From the NCBI GenBank assembly GCA_020081605.1, contig JAHREC010000045.1, positions 1,364,001 to 1,428,000 of the forward strand: 64,000 nucleotides of DNA, read 5' to 3'. Positions 13,422-24,873 of the stretch are shown piece by piece (positions within the stretch are counted from its first letter, which is position 1; each line of letters opens with the position of its first letter). Made by a program: the position numbers and the translations under genes. Origin of the DNA: Albifimbria verrucaria. Its lineage: Eukaryota; Ascomycota; Sordariomycetes; Hypocreales; Stachybotryaceae. Under the pieces are notes generated by a model. It searched no databases and was not told the origin of the DNA. It saw only the letters and a list, made by a program, of their open reading frames with translations.

Positions 13422-15464
13422 ATGGCAGCCAACAACGTTTTCAAGGGTCCCGACTCGGTGGCTCAATATTTTGACCCTGACAGCAATCCTCCTCTGCCGT
13501 TGGTCGAAATCCCAAATCGCCTCAACCCGTATCGTCGAGATGGCGTCCGCATATACGCTAAGATGCTGACTGCCCTGCCCGCTCAGAACGTTAAATCCCT
13601 ACCCGGTGTGTGCTTGCTTATCTCGAGTTCTACCTGGCTGCGTGTCTTCCTTATCTAACGCCCATTCGCAGCTCTTAACATGTTGCAAGATAAGGCACCG
13701 CATGTTGCTACACAAGCCATCGTTGAGGCTAGCTCGGGTTCGACCGTGCTATCTTTAGGGATCATCTCGAATGTATTGTGGGGAAATGACAACGTTACAG
13801 CCTATGTAACGAATAAGAAGCACAAGGATTCGTTGAAGTTGTTGAGATTCTTTGGGTTGCAAATGTAAGCCAAGACCTCGTGGCACCTGGATCGACACAA
13901 CCCTCAGACACTTGGCTCATCGTACATAATGCACAGATCCCTGTACGGAGGACTCGCGCAGCAAGAACCTACCGATCCGCGGGGAATTATGAACCGTTTA
14001 CGACAATTGGCTAAAAGTGATGAAAATATATGCTACCCGGGCCAATATGACAACGCAAATGTAAGAGCAACTTGGCCACAGTCACAACACCTCACTAATC
14101 AGAACGGGCAGAACTGGAAAGCACATGAGCGCTGGACAGGGCCGCAGATTCTGAGACAACTGCCTGAGATCAACATCTTCTGCACAACAGTAGGCACAGG
14201 AGGCAAGATATCTCTACTTCATCTATGCATCCTCTTGATCCTAATATTCTCCTCTAGGGTGCATCACGGGAACAGGGGCGTATCTCAAGTTAGAAAAGCC
14301 TTCTGTGAAGGTTCTGGGGTATGTCTACTTCACTTCAGATCTGACCTCACTACTAACAACTCCAAAGTGTCTTCAACGTTTTTGGTGATCCCACTCCTGG
14401 TCCCCGTCATCTTCACGGCTTCAAGTCATGCGGATTTCCGTGGAAAAGTACAGTCGACACTTACACAGAGGTCAAATCTGAGGATTCCTATCGCATGTCC
14501 ATGCGACTCTCACGAGAGGGCCTCATCGCAGGACCTTCATCAGGCGAAGCGCTGCAAGGTCTTCTTGACTACATTGAGGAGTCAAGGCCGCAGGAAAGCT
14601 CTCAGAACTTGCTGACCCTGTAACGGGCGAAGTTTCTTGTGTCTTCACCTGCAGTGATCTTCCTTACCAGTACTTAGACAGTTACTTCACCAAGCTCGGG
14701 GAAAATGAGTTTCCACCAATCCACAATGAGGTAATACATGCATTCTTCAATAATTGGTTGACTTAGCTGACATTTGTGTCAGATACTCCTCTCGTGCGAC
14801 CAAGACAAGCATGACGAACGATGGATCTTAGATCCAAGGCAAGCAGTTGGAATGATATCCGAGGAAAACCAGGCTTCAACGTCTGAATGCGATATAGAGA
14901 GCAAAACCAAGCGGCCTAATCTCTGGTGCTCCCGACATGATGTCAGCGCTAAGAAAGGTGGTTTCGTTTCCAGAGCGAAATCACTCTTCAACTGCACATC
15001 GCCAACTCACCAAAAGCATCCCGTGTGTCAAAAAGCCAACAGGGAAGACGTGTTGGGTCAGGACCCTGGTTATCGACCTCAGGGATCTCACAGCCTTCAA
15101 AACAGCGCATGTCTTAGGAGCGCACTGCGTTCCACTACAGGGTCTCAGTCCTGACACTGCCAATGGAGATCTGTTTGGCGACGCTGAAGCTGTGCACTGG
15201 GCCTGGACGAAGCTGAAGGAGTTGCTCGGCCAACAACAAATAACAAACCTTCTTAAGGCAACACAAGCGACAAAGCGCGAAGTACTTGTGATCTGCTACG
15301 ACGGTGATGCCTCCCGGTTGGCCACCTCAATGCTGCGAAGTCGTGGTATCGAAGCATCAAGTGTTGAGGGTGGCTGGAAAGGATTGAAAGAAGTGCTCAG
15401 CCCAGCAACAAATGACAGCAAAAGTCAGTCGGTCATGGTCTCGACAAACCTGGTCAACGCATAG
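13422..15464 (+). CDS. PLP-dependent cysteine-synthase-fold enzyme fused to a rhodanese domain
   Basis: Fold-II PLP enzymes replace a leaving group on the beta carbon of serine-type substrates. Exons begin at 13422, 13672, 13937, 14103, 14258, 14368 and 14783; introns are 13606-13671, 13865-13936, 14061-14102, 14203-14257 (GC-AG), 14319-14367 and 14731-14782. The PLP lysine is expected in NVKSLPA, which is split by intron 1; SSGSTVLSLG matches the substrate-binding loop and TVGTGG with CITGTG the phosphate loop. The C-terminal 150 residues form a rhodanese domain: LVIDLRD, AHVLGAHCVPL, the active-site loop CYDGDASR and VEGGWKGLKE. Frame breaks near 14583, 14975 and 15057 are each repaired by one base. 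Likely roles are making a sulfur-containing or diamino acid; the fused rhodanese suggests persulfide handling. Role is inferred. Confidence 0.85.
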
Positions 15465-16226
15465 CGTCAGCTGAAAGGGACTATTTAATATTTGATTTCC
15501 TAGTTGGTGTATGGAAAAAGCAAAAGCGAGCATATTACAATGACACAAGAATACTACTACGGAGGGTGGCCCTGTCTGGACGCAGCCTAATGTGTTGGTG
15601 GATGACCTTGGCAATGTGAATCTTCAGTCAGCGAGCAAGTCAAATTTGAATGATTTGTGACGATTATAAAGCAACGTGCCTTCCAAACATCATAATGCCA
15701 ATTTATCGACAGCCAAGATTGCCTTTCAAAGCTCTCCGCATGGTTCCCACGCGGAGTCCACGTCCGGCCTTCTCCTTAAGAGGCACCACGGAAGACACCA
15801 ACACGACACGATTCTTGGTCCTCTGGATGATTGGCTGACTCTGGGTTCCACAACGGGATCAGGTGGGGTAGCGTCCTCCGTGATTTTGAGAGCGTTTTGA
15901 GAGAGAATGAGCAAGATTCTGATGACTAGCAGGGGAGCTAACGGGAGCTAATCAACATCCTGGTATTAGGCCAGGGTCTAGATCAGACTCAGGCCATCAA
16001 GTGCAGTTTCTAAGTGACCGCCAAGGGCAGCCGAAGGTTGCCATCCGTGTGCTGGGATATGCACGTCTAATCACGTAGCTTGTAAATATAAGCGGTTCCC
16101 TAGACCTCATGTAACCCTCTCGGGTTTGTTTTCCTCGCTTATGCCGAGTGTCTTTGGTAAACCGCAAGTGGTTAGGCAAGCGCAGTTCAAGACTTCACAG
16201 TCAGGACGTGCGATATCTTGTTCACC
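15465..16226. other. Gene-free region: promoter of the ferric reductase-like gene
   Basis: 762 bases between two plus-strand genes, holding the PLP gene 3' UTR and the next gene's promoter. Short open frames here have no recognisable content. Confidence 0.5.
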
Positions 16227-18594
16227 ATGGCGCCCAAGTTCCTCACGTTTGGCGCCGTCCTTGGCGGTGCTGGCCTTGCCCTCGCAGACGGCATTGGCTT
16301 GATCGGCTTCGGCAAGGTTATGTATAAGCCAGCATGCGCTTTCTCTTGCCGTAGCGTCATCGCGAGCTGCCCTTTGGCTTGCACACCAAAAGATAGCGAT
16401 GAAGTGTTTGGGTCAGGGCACTCAACATCCTCGACGCCACCGGACTGTTACCTCAGCGATCCCTCCTTTTTGCGAACCTTGGCCCTCTGCATCGACACAT
16501 ACTGCCCCGACAGCGATGGACCGGCCATCAGCGAGATCGAAAAATACTGGGAGGGACATCTGGCAACTGGATCTGTCGGGGACTGGTCCATGAAGCCTAA
16601 CATGTCATACTCGGAAGCTCTTATGGGTGCGAAGGCTGACCAAGGAGAGGATGGAGAAGCCACTCATGACGATCATTCTCATGATGAAGCATCTGGCGAT
16701 CACCACGAAGGTCATTCCTCCAACAGTACTGCTGCGAAAGCGAGAGTCCGTCGACACGGCCATGAAGACCACGAGGACGATGGCGTGGTAGAATTCCACG
16801 GCTCACTACCCATCGCTGTATCCGGACGAGCACTGAACCAAACAAGTTGGATTTCCAAGGATGATTGGCAAGTGCGATACAATGGAAACACGAATTTCGA
16901 ATACAACGAGATCGGCCACTCGAAATATACGTGAGTACTCGATCCTTCTCTATTAGACCAAGTATGTTAACAACGCGGTAGCATCGCCATTACAGCCGTC
17001 GCCCTGGCCATTCCCATCATCTTTTCTCTCCTTCGATTTATTCCCTTCCTCCACACCAGCCAAACCTGGGTCTGGGTCAACTCGATGCTGAACCACCCGC
17101 CTGTTTGGGGCAGCAGGCACCGTGAGCCTGTGGCTATGAAACTTGGTGGTGGCCTGGTCCCTACTCGCGGCCAAGCCATGTACATCGCGCTTCTTAGCAT
17201 TCTGAACCTGGTATTCCTCATTGGGCCATACCAGAGCATCTTCCCTCAGAGCTCTTTCACCAGCTTGAAGGCGCAAGAACTCAGTGTCATCGGCTGCCGT
17301 GCTGGCAATCTGGCCATGGGTAACATGGTCGCCATCTTTGTCTTCTCGTCGCGAAACAACGTCCTTCTCTGGATCACGGATTGAGTCACAGTACTTACTT
17401 GCTACTGCACCGCTGGCTCGGATATTGGGTGATACTCCACACCATTCTACATTCAGTCCTGCTTCTAGCCTACTATGTCCAGTATGGCGATTATGAGGCC
17501 GAGTTAGTGAAGGATTACTGGATCTGGGGATGCGTGGCCACTGTAGCGGTGTCACTCATGCTCCCTTTCTCTGTCCTTACTGTCCGAAGACGGTTCTACG
17601 AGTTCTTTTGGCAAGTCACCAACTTCTAGCCCTAATCTTCCTCATCGGATATTACTACCACATCTGGTACTGCTTTACATACAACTGGGGCTACGAGATT
17701 TGGATGTTCATCGGTGCCGGCATCTGGGCCTTGGAGCGTCTCATTCGCGTTGTGCGTGTTGTGATGCATGGACCTCGAACTGCGACTGTCTCTTTCGTTG
17801 AAGGCTCTAATAATGAGTACATGCGTATCACCATCGAAGGGGTTTCCACTGAGGGTGTCGTGTATCTGAACTTCCCTACTTTATCCTGGAAATTCTGGGA
17901 AACACATCCCTTTTCCGTGGCTAGTTCTTTCATTTATTCAGAGGATCGCTCGGATGAAAGCACCGGCTACGACTCTCCCAAGAAGCTGGATGGCGATGCT
18001 ATTGAGAAGGCCGTTGGCACCACAGTGGCTCCAACCGTCTCCTCCAATTCACACCTCAGCACTGGGGTCAAAACACGGCCTGGAGCAACGTTTGTTGTCC
18101 GAACACGATCGGGAATTACTCGTAACATGGCGAACAAGCTGGCATCAGTTACAGGTCCTATCCGCATACCTGTATTCCTGGAAGGCTCATATCACTCTGC
18201 ACCCCTTGATAAACTCGCCCATTGCACCACTGTTGTCTGTATCGCCGGTGGTGTTGGTATCACCGCTGTTCTCCCATTGCTACAGTCTAACGGCCCCCGC
18301 ACCGCTCGTTTGTTCTGGGGCATGCGCGATGCTTCTCTGGCTCGAGAGATGTCTGATCTCATGGTCAGACTACCTCCTAGTGTTCACACGATTACAGCCA
18401 CAGGTGAACGGTTAGATATTGACGGAATACTGAGAGAGGAGCTTCTTCGCCGAAGAGATGAGACGGGGCCGCTAGCAATCGTTGTGTCTGGACCTTCAGG
18501 TATGGCTGACCAAGTGCGCATGACTGCAACCGCCTTAGGGCGCTCGGGACAGGCTAGGGAGTTTGTGCTCGTTGATGAGGGATTCAGCTGGTAA
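16227..18594 (+). CDS. Ferric reductase-like transmembrane flavocytochrome (FRE/NOX family)
   Basis: Membrane enzyme moving electrons from NAD(P)H through FAD and two haems to metal ions outside the cell. The ATG at 16227 lies in a good context (CACCATGG). Exon 1 (16227-16930) encodes a signal peptide and a Cys-containing ectodomain ending in a His/Asp/Glu-rich tract at about 16665-16790. After the intron 16931-16981 come the transmembrane haem domain with paired His in LLLHRWLGYWVILHTILH and in the next helix pair, the flavin motif HPFSVASS and NAD-binding segments CIAGGVGIT and SGPSGMADQ. Breaks at 17382 and near 17605 are each repaired by one base in a G or T run. Inferred length is 772 residues. 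Adjacent, same strand, to the PLP-rhodanese gene. Confidence 0.88.
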
Positions 18595-18857
18595 TGTCAG
18601 TTTTGTTTTGGCTTTTAGTCGTTATGCGTCACACGGGCCTGTATAATACGGTGTTTGCTTTGATACCACCTCATCTTGCTTAGAATAAATGCACGAACAG
18701 CACAAAAGTCACCATGTCATGATCATACGTGTAGTAGACATTCCAGGGCCTGGCCATTGTGAAGACAGGATCCAAAGCAGATCCAAGTTTAGGGATGAGC
18801 CAATGTAGCAGTAACTCATGACACTGAATATAGCTCGGAGTCGATGCACTCTCCTAT

Positions 18858-20518
18858 TTATTTGCCCACCTCCCTACTACGTTCTGTATTCTGATTTGCA
18901 AAGTGCCTCATCTGTTCTATTAGGTGTTCAAAGTCCCACTGTTCCCAGACACTATATTGGTTCATCCAAATCTCTTCTTGGTGACGACGCAGTGAGAAGA
19001 CGGTATCGACCCACCCGCGCAACTGTTGGTAGAGAAGCGGCATCTTCGTGTAAATCCTTTGGCCAGTAGATTCCTGTATTCTGACCCATGCGAAAGAACT
19101 CTCCATTAGGTGAAGCAAGGTGTTCCTGTATTTCACCAAGTCTCTGATTACAGCAGTGAATTCAATGACCGTGTGGAGAGTGACATTGATTTGCGGAGCC
19201 AAGTAATTTTCTAACACGAATGCTAGCAGCTCGGTTTCTTCCCGCAATCTTGCGAGACACCTGGCCGGAGGCGGCCGCTTCTCTCTGTCTGCATGGGCCC
19301 AAGGCATGATTCGATGCCAGGAGAACTTTTTCAGGGAGGATCAGGTAAATCTGCAACACTGAGTTCTCGCGCTATCTTGAGCAACCGTAAAGCATCATAC
19401 TCGAGGCCAACAAGACCTGTAGCTAGACCCATCAGCGGGGCTGACGGGCTATGCCGACTGGCCAAACGTCATCGAGCACCAAATCATACTCGGCAGGGGG
19501 AAAACAGCACTGTCATTCACCCACTTGACGAAGTGATCGCGTAACCAATTAACGCGCCCATCCAGAGTCATGTTCTCCATTCGTTTATGCGCCAGCCAAC
19601 AAGCTGGATGCACACTCCGAAATTTGGAAGGAGGATAGCGTGGGTCAATCGCTTGACACTTGCTGAGGAAGTACAATGGTATGTCCAGAGGGTGGCCAAG
19701 AGTCCATAAATAAAGCTGATCGAGAAACGCGTGAGCAGGCCCGCTCACTTTGAAGGGTGGAAATCCGTATAAATGCGAGCCATTGCTGCTCTCTTTCATA
19801 TCCGTACCAAGTTTTGTATAGTTGACCACGAACCAATCCTCGTGTTTAAATAACGGGTACAGGTGTTCTATGTCCTCCCAGAAGCGGGACATATGTAACC
19901 GTACTTCGATATTCCAATCATCTCTAATTTCGCGAAGGGTATCCACCCACCTACCCAGAGCTACGATGGACCATTTCGTCACCAGACGGCTCAGGTCCAG
20001 GAATTCTCCATAGGTTCGATTCGCCAATGTCCAGTGCTTGGTTTTTTCTGCAAGGATCAGATTTCCTCTATACGGTCCTTTATAGCCATACGGATCTGCC
20101 TGATACGTATACATGAGACATTCGACATCCTCTGTGATGAACTTGGAGAGTTCACTAACGATGTGAGTTATGGCTGCTCGTGGTGTTGGATCGTCTGGAG
20201 GGAAAGCTGCAGAGACTTGTCTTTCGGGTCGTTGAAGGAGTCCCAGAACAAAAAAGTGCTGGATAGGACCGTCATTCGTTGTGTAATGTCGTCAGCACCA
20301 TCAACCGGATTGAAGATCTCGACTACAGGCGTTTTGGTGAAGAACTTTAGAGTATGGAAAATGATATAAAGTAGCGTAGGTGAAATAACCGCCATGAGTA
20401 GGACCAGCATGGAGAACCTAGTGCCAAGATTTTTGGGATGCCTAGCTTGCACATCAGTGGCAAGACTTCTATCGGATGGAACTGCGTTATCATGGATAGT
20501 ATCCCAATACTCAGACAT
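18858..20518 (-). CDS. Unrecognised protein with one N-terminal membrane segment
   Basis: No family recognised. Starting at 20518 (MSEYWDTIHDNAVPS), a hydrophobic segment (FSMLVLLMAVISPTLLYIIF, residues about 35-55) is followed by some 500 soluble, Trp- and charge-rich residues with helical character, for example LREETELLAFVLENYLAPQ near the C-terminus. Four frame breaks (near 20200, 19503, 19422 and 19340) are each repaired by one C in a C run, giving one uninterrupted 554-residue frame with no intron. That four independent corrections yield one open frame to a single stop supports a real gene. It faces away from the next unknown gene at 21442. Topology suggests a single-pass membrane anchor; function is unknown. 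Confidence 0.65.
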
Positions 20519-21441
20519 GAGCTGTCCATTTGGGCCATTATCTGGCTTGTCCTGGGAGGGTTCGTTGTCCCCCAGAAAGCGTCTCGTGGTTTCATGTCAA
20601 CGGAGAGAAGGCGAAGTTTCAACTGCCTCAGAGCCAACGACGTCTTCTTGAAAGGCAAGCTGACGGGCCAAGGAAGACAAACCGAGCAAAAGACTGAAGA
20701 GCTTGAAGAGATGGCCAAGTAGTGACAACTAGGCCGCTCAGGTCTGCTGAAGAAATTTGTGGTACTGTAGGAGTAAACGTGCAGTTGTACATAGGACTGT
20801 ACAGGACTGTGCAGTAGAACCTCGAGAAATTTAAGGAGGATGGGAATCAGTGCTGTCATAGTGTGTGGAAATTTTGCCCACAAACCACAAATTTTCTTTG
20901 ACGCCAACGGACTGGTCCGACCGCCGTTTTCACTCCGGATACTAAGTTCCGTCAGTTGAGCTTGCCTTTTGTTTGACAGGGTTCACGGACCTGTCCCTGC
21001 CCTGAGATTAACAAACTGAAAGCATACCGACTGTTGCACAAGTATGTAATCCAAGAACAACCTGAAACAAGGCATTGACCGCAATCAATACGGCAATACT
21101 GCCGCGCTTGAGAAGTCAAGATGATTGGGTGTAAAGCTAGACCGCCAAAGCGGTATAGGCCAGCATATGCCGCTATCCGGGATCTTGACCACGTATCCTT
21201 TGTCAACTGGGACGTGACGGTATCCTGCTCATCATCCGAACACGATATGGGCGCCATTATGAGGGATACTTAGTACGTGCTCATTCTATGTGCTTCCATA
21301 GGATACACATATTCCATTCTTGATTTTACGTCTGCTCCTGTCATTATCTATATAAGCAGCTGAGACCAATGATGGTTAGAGGCGTGAAAGCAAATTTATC
21401 ATTGTAGACAAGTCTTTTCAAAACATCCAACCAAGTCTACC
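20519..21441. other. Divergent intergenic region between two unknown genes
   Basis: 923 bases between opposite starts at 20518 and 21442. The plus-strand side has TATATAAG (21348-21355), about 90 bases before the downstream ATG, a plausible TATA element. Other open frames here overlap on both strands and are not supported. Confidence 0.45.
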
Positions 21442-22004
21442 ATGTCGCGTTTTGGTTTTCGGAAGTCCACAGTGATGGTCACATTATTGCTCGGCTTGCT
21501 CATTTCTACCATTGTATCTCTGACCTACTCTTGGTTTCGATCCTCACCGAGAAGTTCACATCTCAAAAACACCAAGGCCATCTCTTCAACTACCATTCTG
21601 GCTCTCGCAACATCCCGTCCCCACTACTACAAATCTGTCGAGCTCACGAGAGTCTTGCGCTGCTGTACGAAGCTATGCCGGACACAGTCCCGACTCTTTT
21701 CAGTGTTCTTAGGCTTGACCCAAGCACTCACCCTTTTCATCCACCTGAGAGCTGTGCTCTAAAGGGTGATAGAAATTACAATGAAGCTAGGGTTAAGATC
21801 GAGAATGCATGGCTGGACCTCCAATCAAAGGACTCAAGCGAAATTGACATCGATGGCCGACACGTAATTGCCACAAACGCTGCAGCCGCCTTACTCAACG
21901 ATGCGGCTAGGACCATATACCTTCGCGATGTTATACCGCAGATGAAGAGTATGGGCCCCGATTGGTGGAAGACAGTATGTGGTGCTAAGTCCGGTTCAAC
22001 TTGA
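21442..22004 (+). CDS. Unrecognised small protein with an N-terminal membrane segment
   Basis: Inferred 187 residues. The start MSRFGFRKSTVMV is followed by a hydrophobic helix (TLLLGLLISTIVSLTYSW, about residues 14-31), either a signal anchor or an uncleaved leader, and then a mostly hydrophilic helical region containing ICRAHESLALLYEAMPD. One frame break near 21543 is repaired by one C. No cysteine pattern or domain is recognised. It lies between two other single-helix unknown proteins and could form a lineage-specific group with them. Confidence 0.5.
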
Positions 22005-22476
22005 TAAGCCGACCCCTAGGGAACTTAGGTGGAAGAAGTTAGTTGATATTGGCATCTGTCATATATGTCACTATGTCACTATGTCAGAGCATAATTTTAG
22101 AAGGAATGAGATAACATTAGAAGAAAACTACGTCACTGCGCATGCGTGTTTCCATTCACTTGCCTGTGGATATTGTATGTTTGCCCAAAACCTCATGAAG
22201 GATTTATGCATCCATCCAGCACGAACCCGACTTTGCTATGGACTAGGTCATATGAAAACACACCCAATATGCTGTGATTAGACTAGGCATCCTTGGTCTA
22301 CGTAATGGCGTTTGCTTTGCATAGTTATAAGTGTATCTTCAACTTCCATCATCTCACTGCCAATTCTCAGATGAACAAGTTAACTTGGGTTCAGGCTTTC
22401 TTCTTATGTGTTTCTATGACCGCTTCTATTCTCAGCCCCGAAATCTTCAGTAAACAAGATCCGCAACTCAACTACT
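22005..22476. other. Intergenic region
   Basis: 472 AT-rich bases between two plus-strand unknown genes. A frame continues past 22004 in places but shows no coherent protein, and nothing else is recognised. Confidence 0.4.
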
Positions 22477-24315
22477 ATGGAGAAGTCCGGTAGCTCCACG
22501 AGACCCGACGCCGCAGATAGCAGGCTAAGTGTTGGGCCGCCTCTCGCCCAAAAACTTGAGGAAACTGCATCCAACCATGACATAACGGGTCATACACATA
22601 CTTTGCAGCTTGGCTCTCTCAGCTCTGGGCAAATTGATAGTCTCGACATAGGCCAGAGTGACGATGTTGAGAGTGACCTCCGATCAAACAGGGACACATC
22701 CAATGAATCTGAGAACAGGAACCAGAGTAGCATTACCAGGGATGACCTTGCCACTCAGAGTTCACAGGTATGACATGCTCCGTTGGTACAACTACTTAAT
22801 GCTTTTATTCCCTCCTCTATGTCCTGGCAAGCTAATCAGTCCCCAATATTTTGCACATTGTTGTCTTCCCACAGAGTCTGACACATTTATTACAGGTCCT
22901 CGAGACAAGTTGTGCCCAATCAATCATAGAGAATGCTACTACTATGGGAGATGAGAACGATCACGATACAAACGGCGACCTTCAGTTGCATCGCGACGAC
23001 AACGAGGTCACCATGAACCAATTCCATCCTTACCTTCTCACTCGACACCGCTCGAGTCATGAAAACACACCTACGGGAGAAAGTTTTACCTACAGTCACG
23101 CTACTCTCCACAGAAACTCTGTTACTATCAACTATAATATCAACGGGACAACAGGCCCCTTCTCCCACGAGTCACCTCACGAGTTCGCCCACGCACCAGC
23201 ACCAGACTCTATGTCGAGATTATTGTTGTCCAGACTCTCTGCGCTGGTGTGCGATATCATATTCAGTCGATTTATGATGTGGTTCATCATCATATGTGGC
23301 TGTACCATTTTTGCTAGTTTCCGATTCCCTTACTGACCACCGTCCTCTCCACTATCTGGCCCTGGGTTTATCGAATAGTCTTTTCCATCGAACAGGGTGG
23401 TGGGCACAGCACCAACCAGTTGATAACCCCAGTCTCTATCAGTATAACTCCTTTCCTTTACTCACCTGACGAGACCATTGCAGCGACAGGGTTTCTGGAG
23501 GAGTTAACATACCACGTCCACACCAAGCTTCACCCACTCAGCGATTGGTACATGGGAGAGGCACATGACCTACGAGAGAAAACGCCGGCCCTCGTCAGTC
23601 GTCTACAAGATATCGAGAGAGATATGAACGCACTGCTCACGAAGTATGAAGAGATACTGCAGATTTTCGAGCAAGAACACAATGCGAACTTTCGAGGGCC
23701 GATCAATGACCATTTGTGCCTGCTTCTGTCCTATGTGGGACTCTGCACGCCTCGAGCAAAAGCTAGAGATAAACTTGTCATACAATGGGAAATGGTACAT
23801 GACGAGATTAGAAAGTATATGGGAGGCTTGGAGATACTGGGGAACCGCCTGAGATACAGGAAACGGGCAAGTCAAGGAGCAGAAGCAGATGGCGAGCGAA
23901 GCGACCTTACATCAAGCCTCCGGGTGACAATTCAAGCCAGCGAAAGTATAAAAATGTTGGCTAATGATCACTTCCGTACCATCATGCGCTCAGCAAAACT
24001 TCGCATTCTTATGGAGCTGGATGGAACGGTGGATGCTGAGGATCGAAAGACTGTATTCGCCATCGCCTCCTATGCTAGCAATCTGCATGCCGTGTTTCGG
24101 AGGGCTCAGCATCAACAGCGTATGGTAACTAAAAAGCCAAAATATTGGTAAACAGGCTTGCGGATGTTTCACTTTTTGCCAAAGCAGAGTTTGAGGACTT
24201 GCGACATTTAACGAGTCGGGACCTTACAGAGATACGTTTGATAGCCTCGAGAAATCTATTGGGCGGAGCTCTGGCTAAGTGGCGCCAGATAAATAATGAG
24301 TTACAGCAGCTCTAA
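22477..24315 (+). CDS. Unrecognised protein: disordered N-terminus, membrane helix, coiled C-terminus
   Basis: Exon 1 (22477-22767) encodes a Ser/Asp/Asn-rich, apparently disordered segment. A 107-base intron (22768-22874) precedes the long second exon. A hydrophobic stretch (MMWFIIICGCTIFASFRF, near 23275-23330) is followed by a helical, Glu/Lys/Arg-rich cytosolic-type region containing LQDIERDMNALLTKYEEIL. Breaks near 23327 and 24135 are each repaired by one base, moving the stop to 24315 and giving an inferred 577 residues. No family recognised. The single helix plus coiled-coil-like tail resembles many fungal orphan membrane proteins; function unknown. Confidence 0.6.
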
Positions 24316-24873
24316 CCAATTGGTTAACAAGCCAAGCATGGCAAAGAATACATGGGTCCATAGCTTTCAAAATAAATAAAATGGTAGGCGTCGTACTATG
24401 AGACAGCCTGATAAATAGGTCGGTGCTTCTGACTGGCTTCTTTCTAAGTACTTGAATCCCACGTCGTTATAATTTTGCGTGTCGAAACTTGCAGGGATGT
24501 CACAGGTGTAGACATATACAAAATATGTGACAACAGCTATATGTGATTTTCGACACACCTACGGCTCTTTCATATTGTTGGCTCATGAGACCATTCGTGT
24601 TTCCTTTGTCACTACTTTCAGCGAGTGCGCAGCCGCCATGCTTCGCTCATGATACTTCTGCTAAGATTAACATGGATATACAATTAGACAGATAACTTAG
24701 AAGCAGGCCTGAAATTCTCGATGTTCAAACTGAAGGCTATGATACGAAAACCAAGCATATGGGGAGGTGAAAGGTCGCGGTGTGTGGGAGCTTCACAGGA
24801 TGAGTTTCTCTGGCCTGATACTCTACATTCTTATTAAAACTACATGTGCCGAGCAAAGACACAGTGTCTACAT
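24316..24873. other. Convergent intergenic region
   Basis: 558 bases between two genes that converge on it. Expected to hold both 3' UTRs; nothing else is recognised. Confidence 0.45.
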
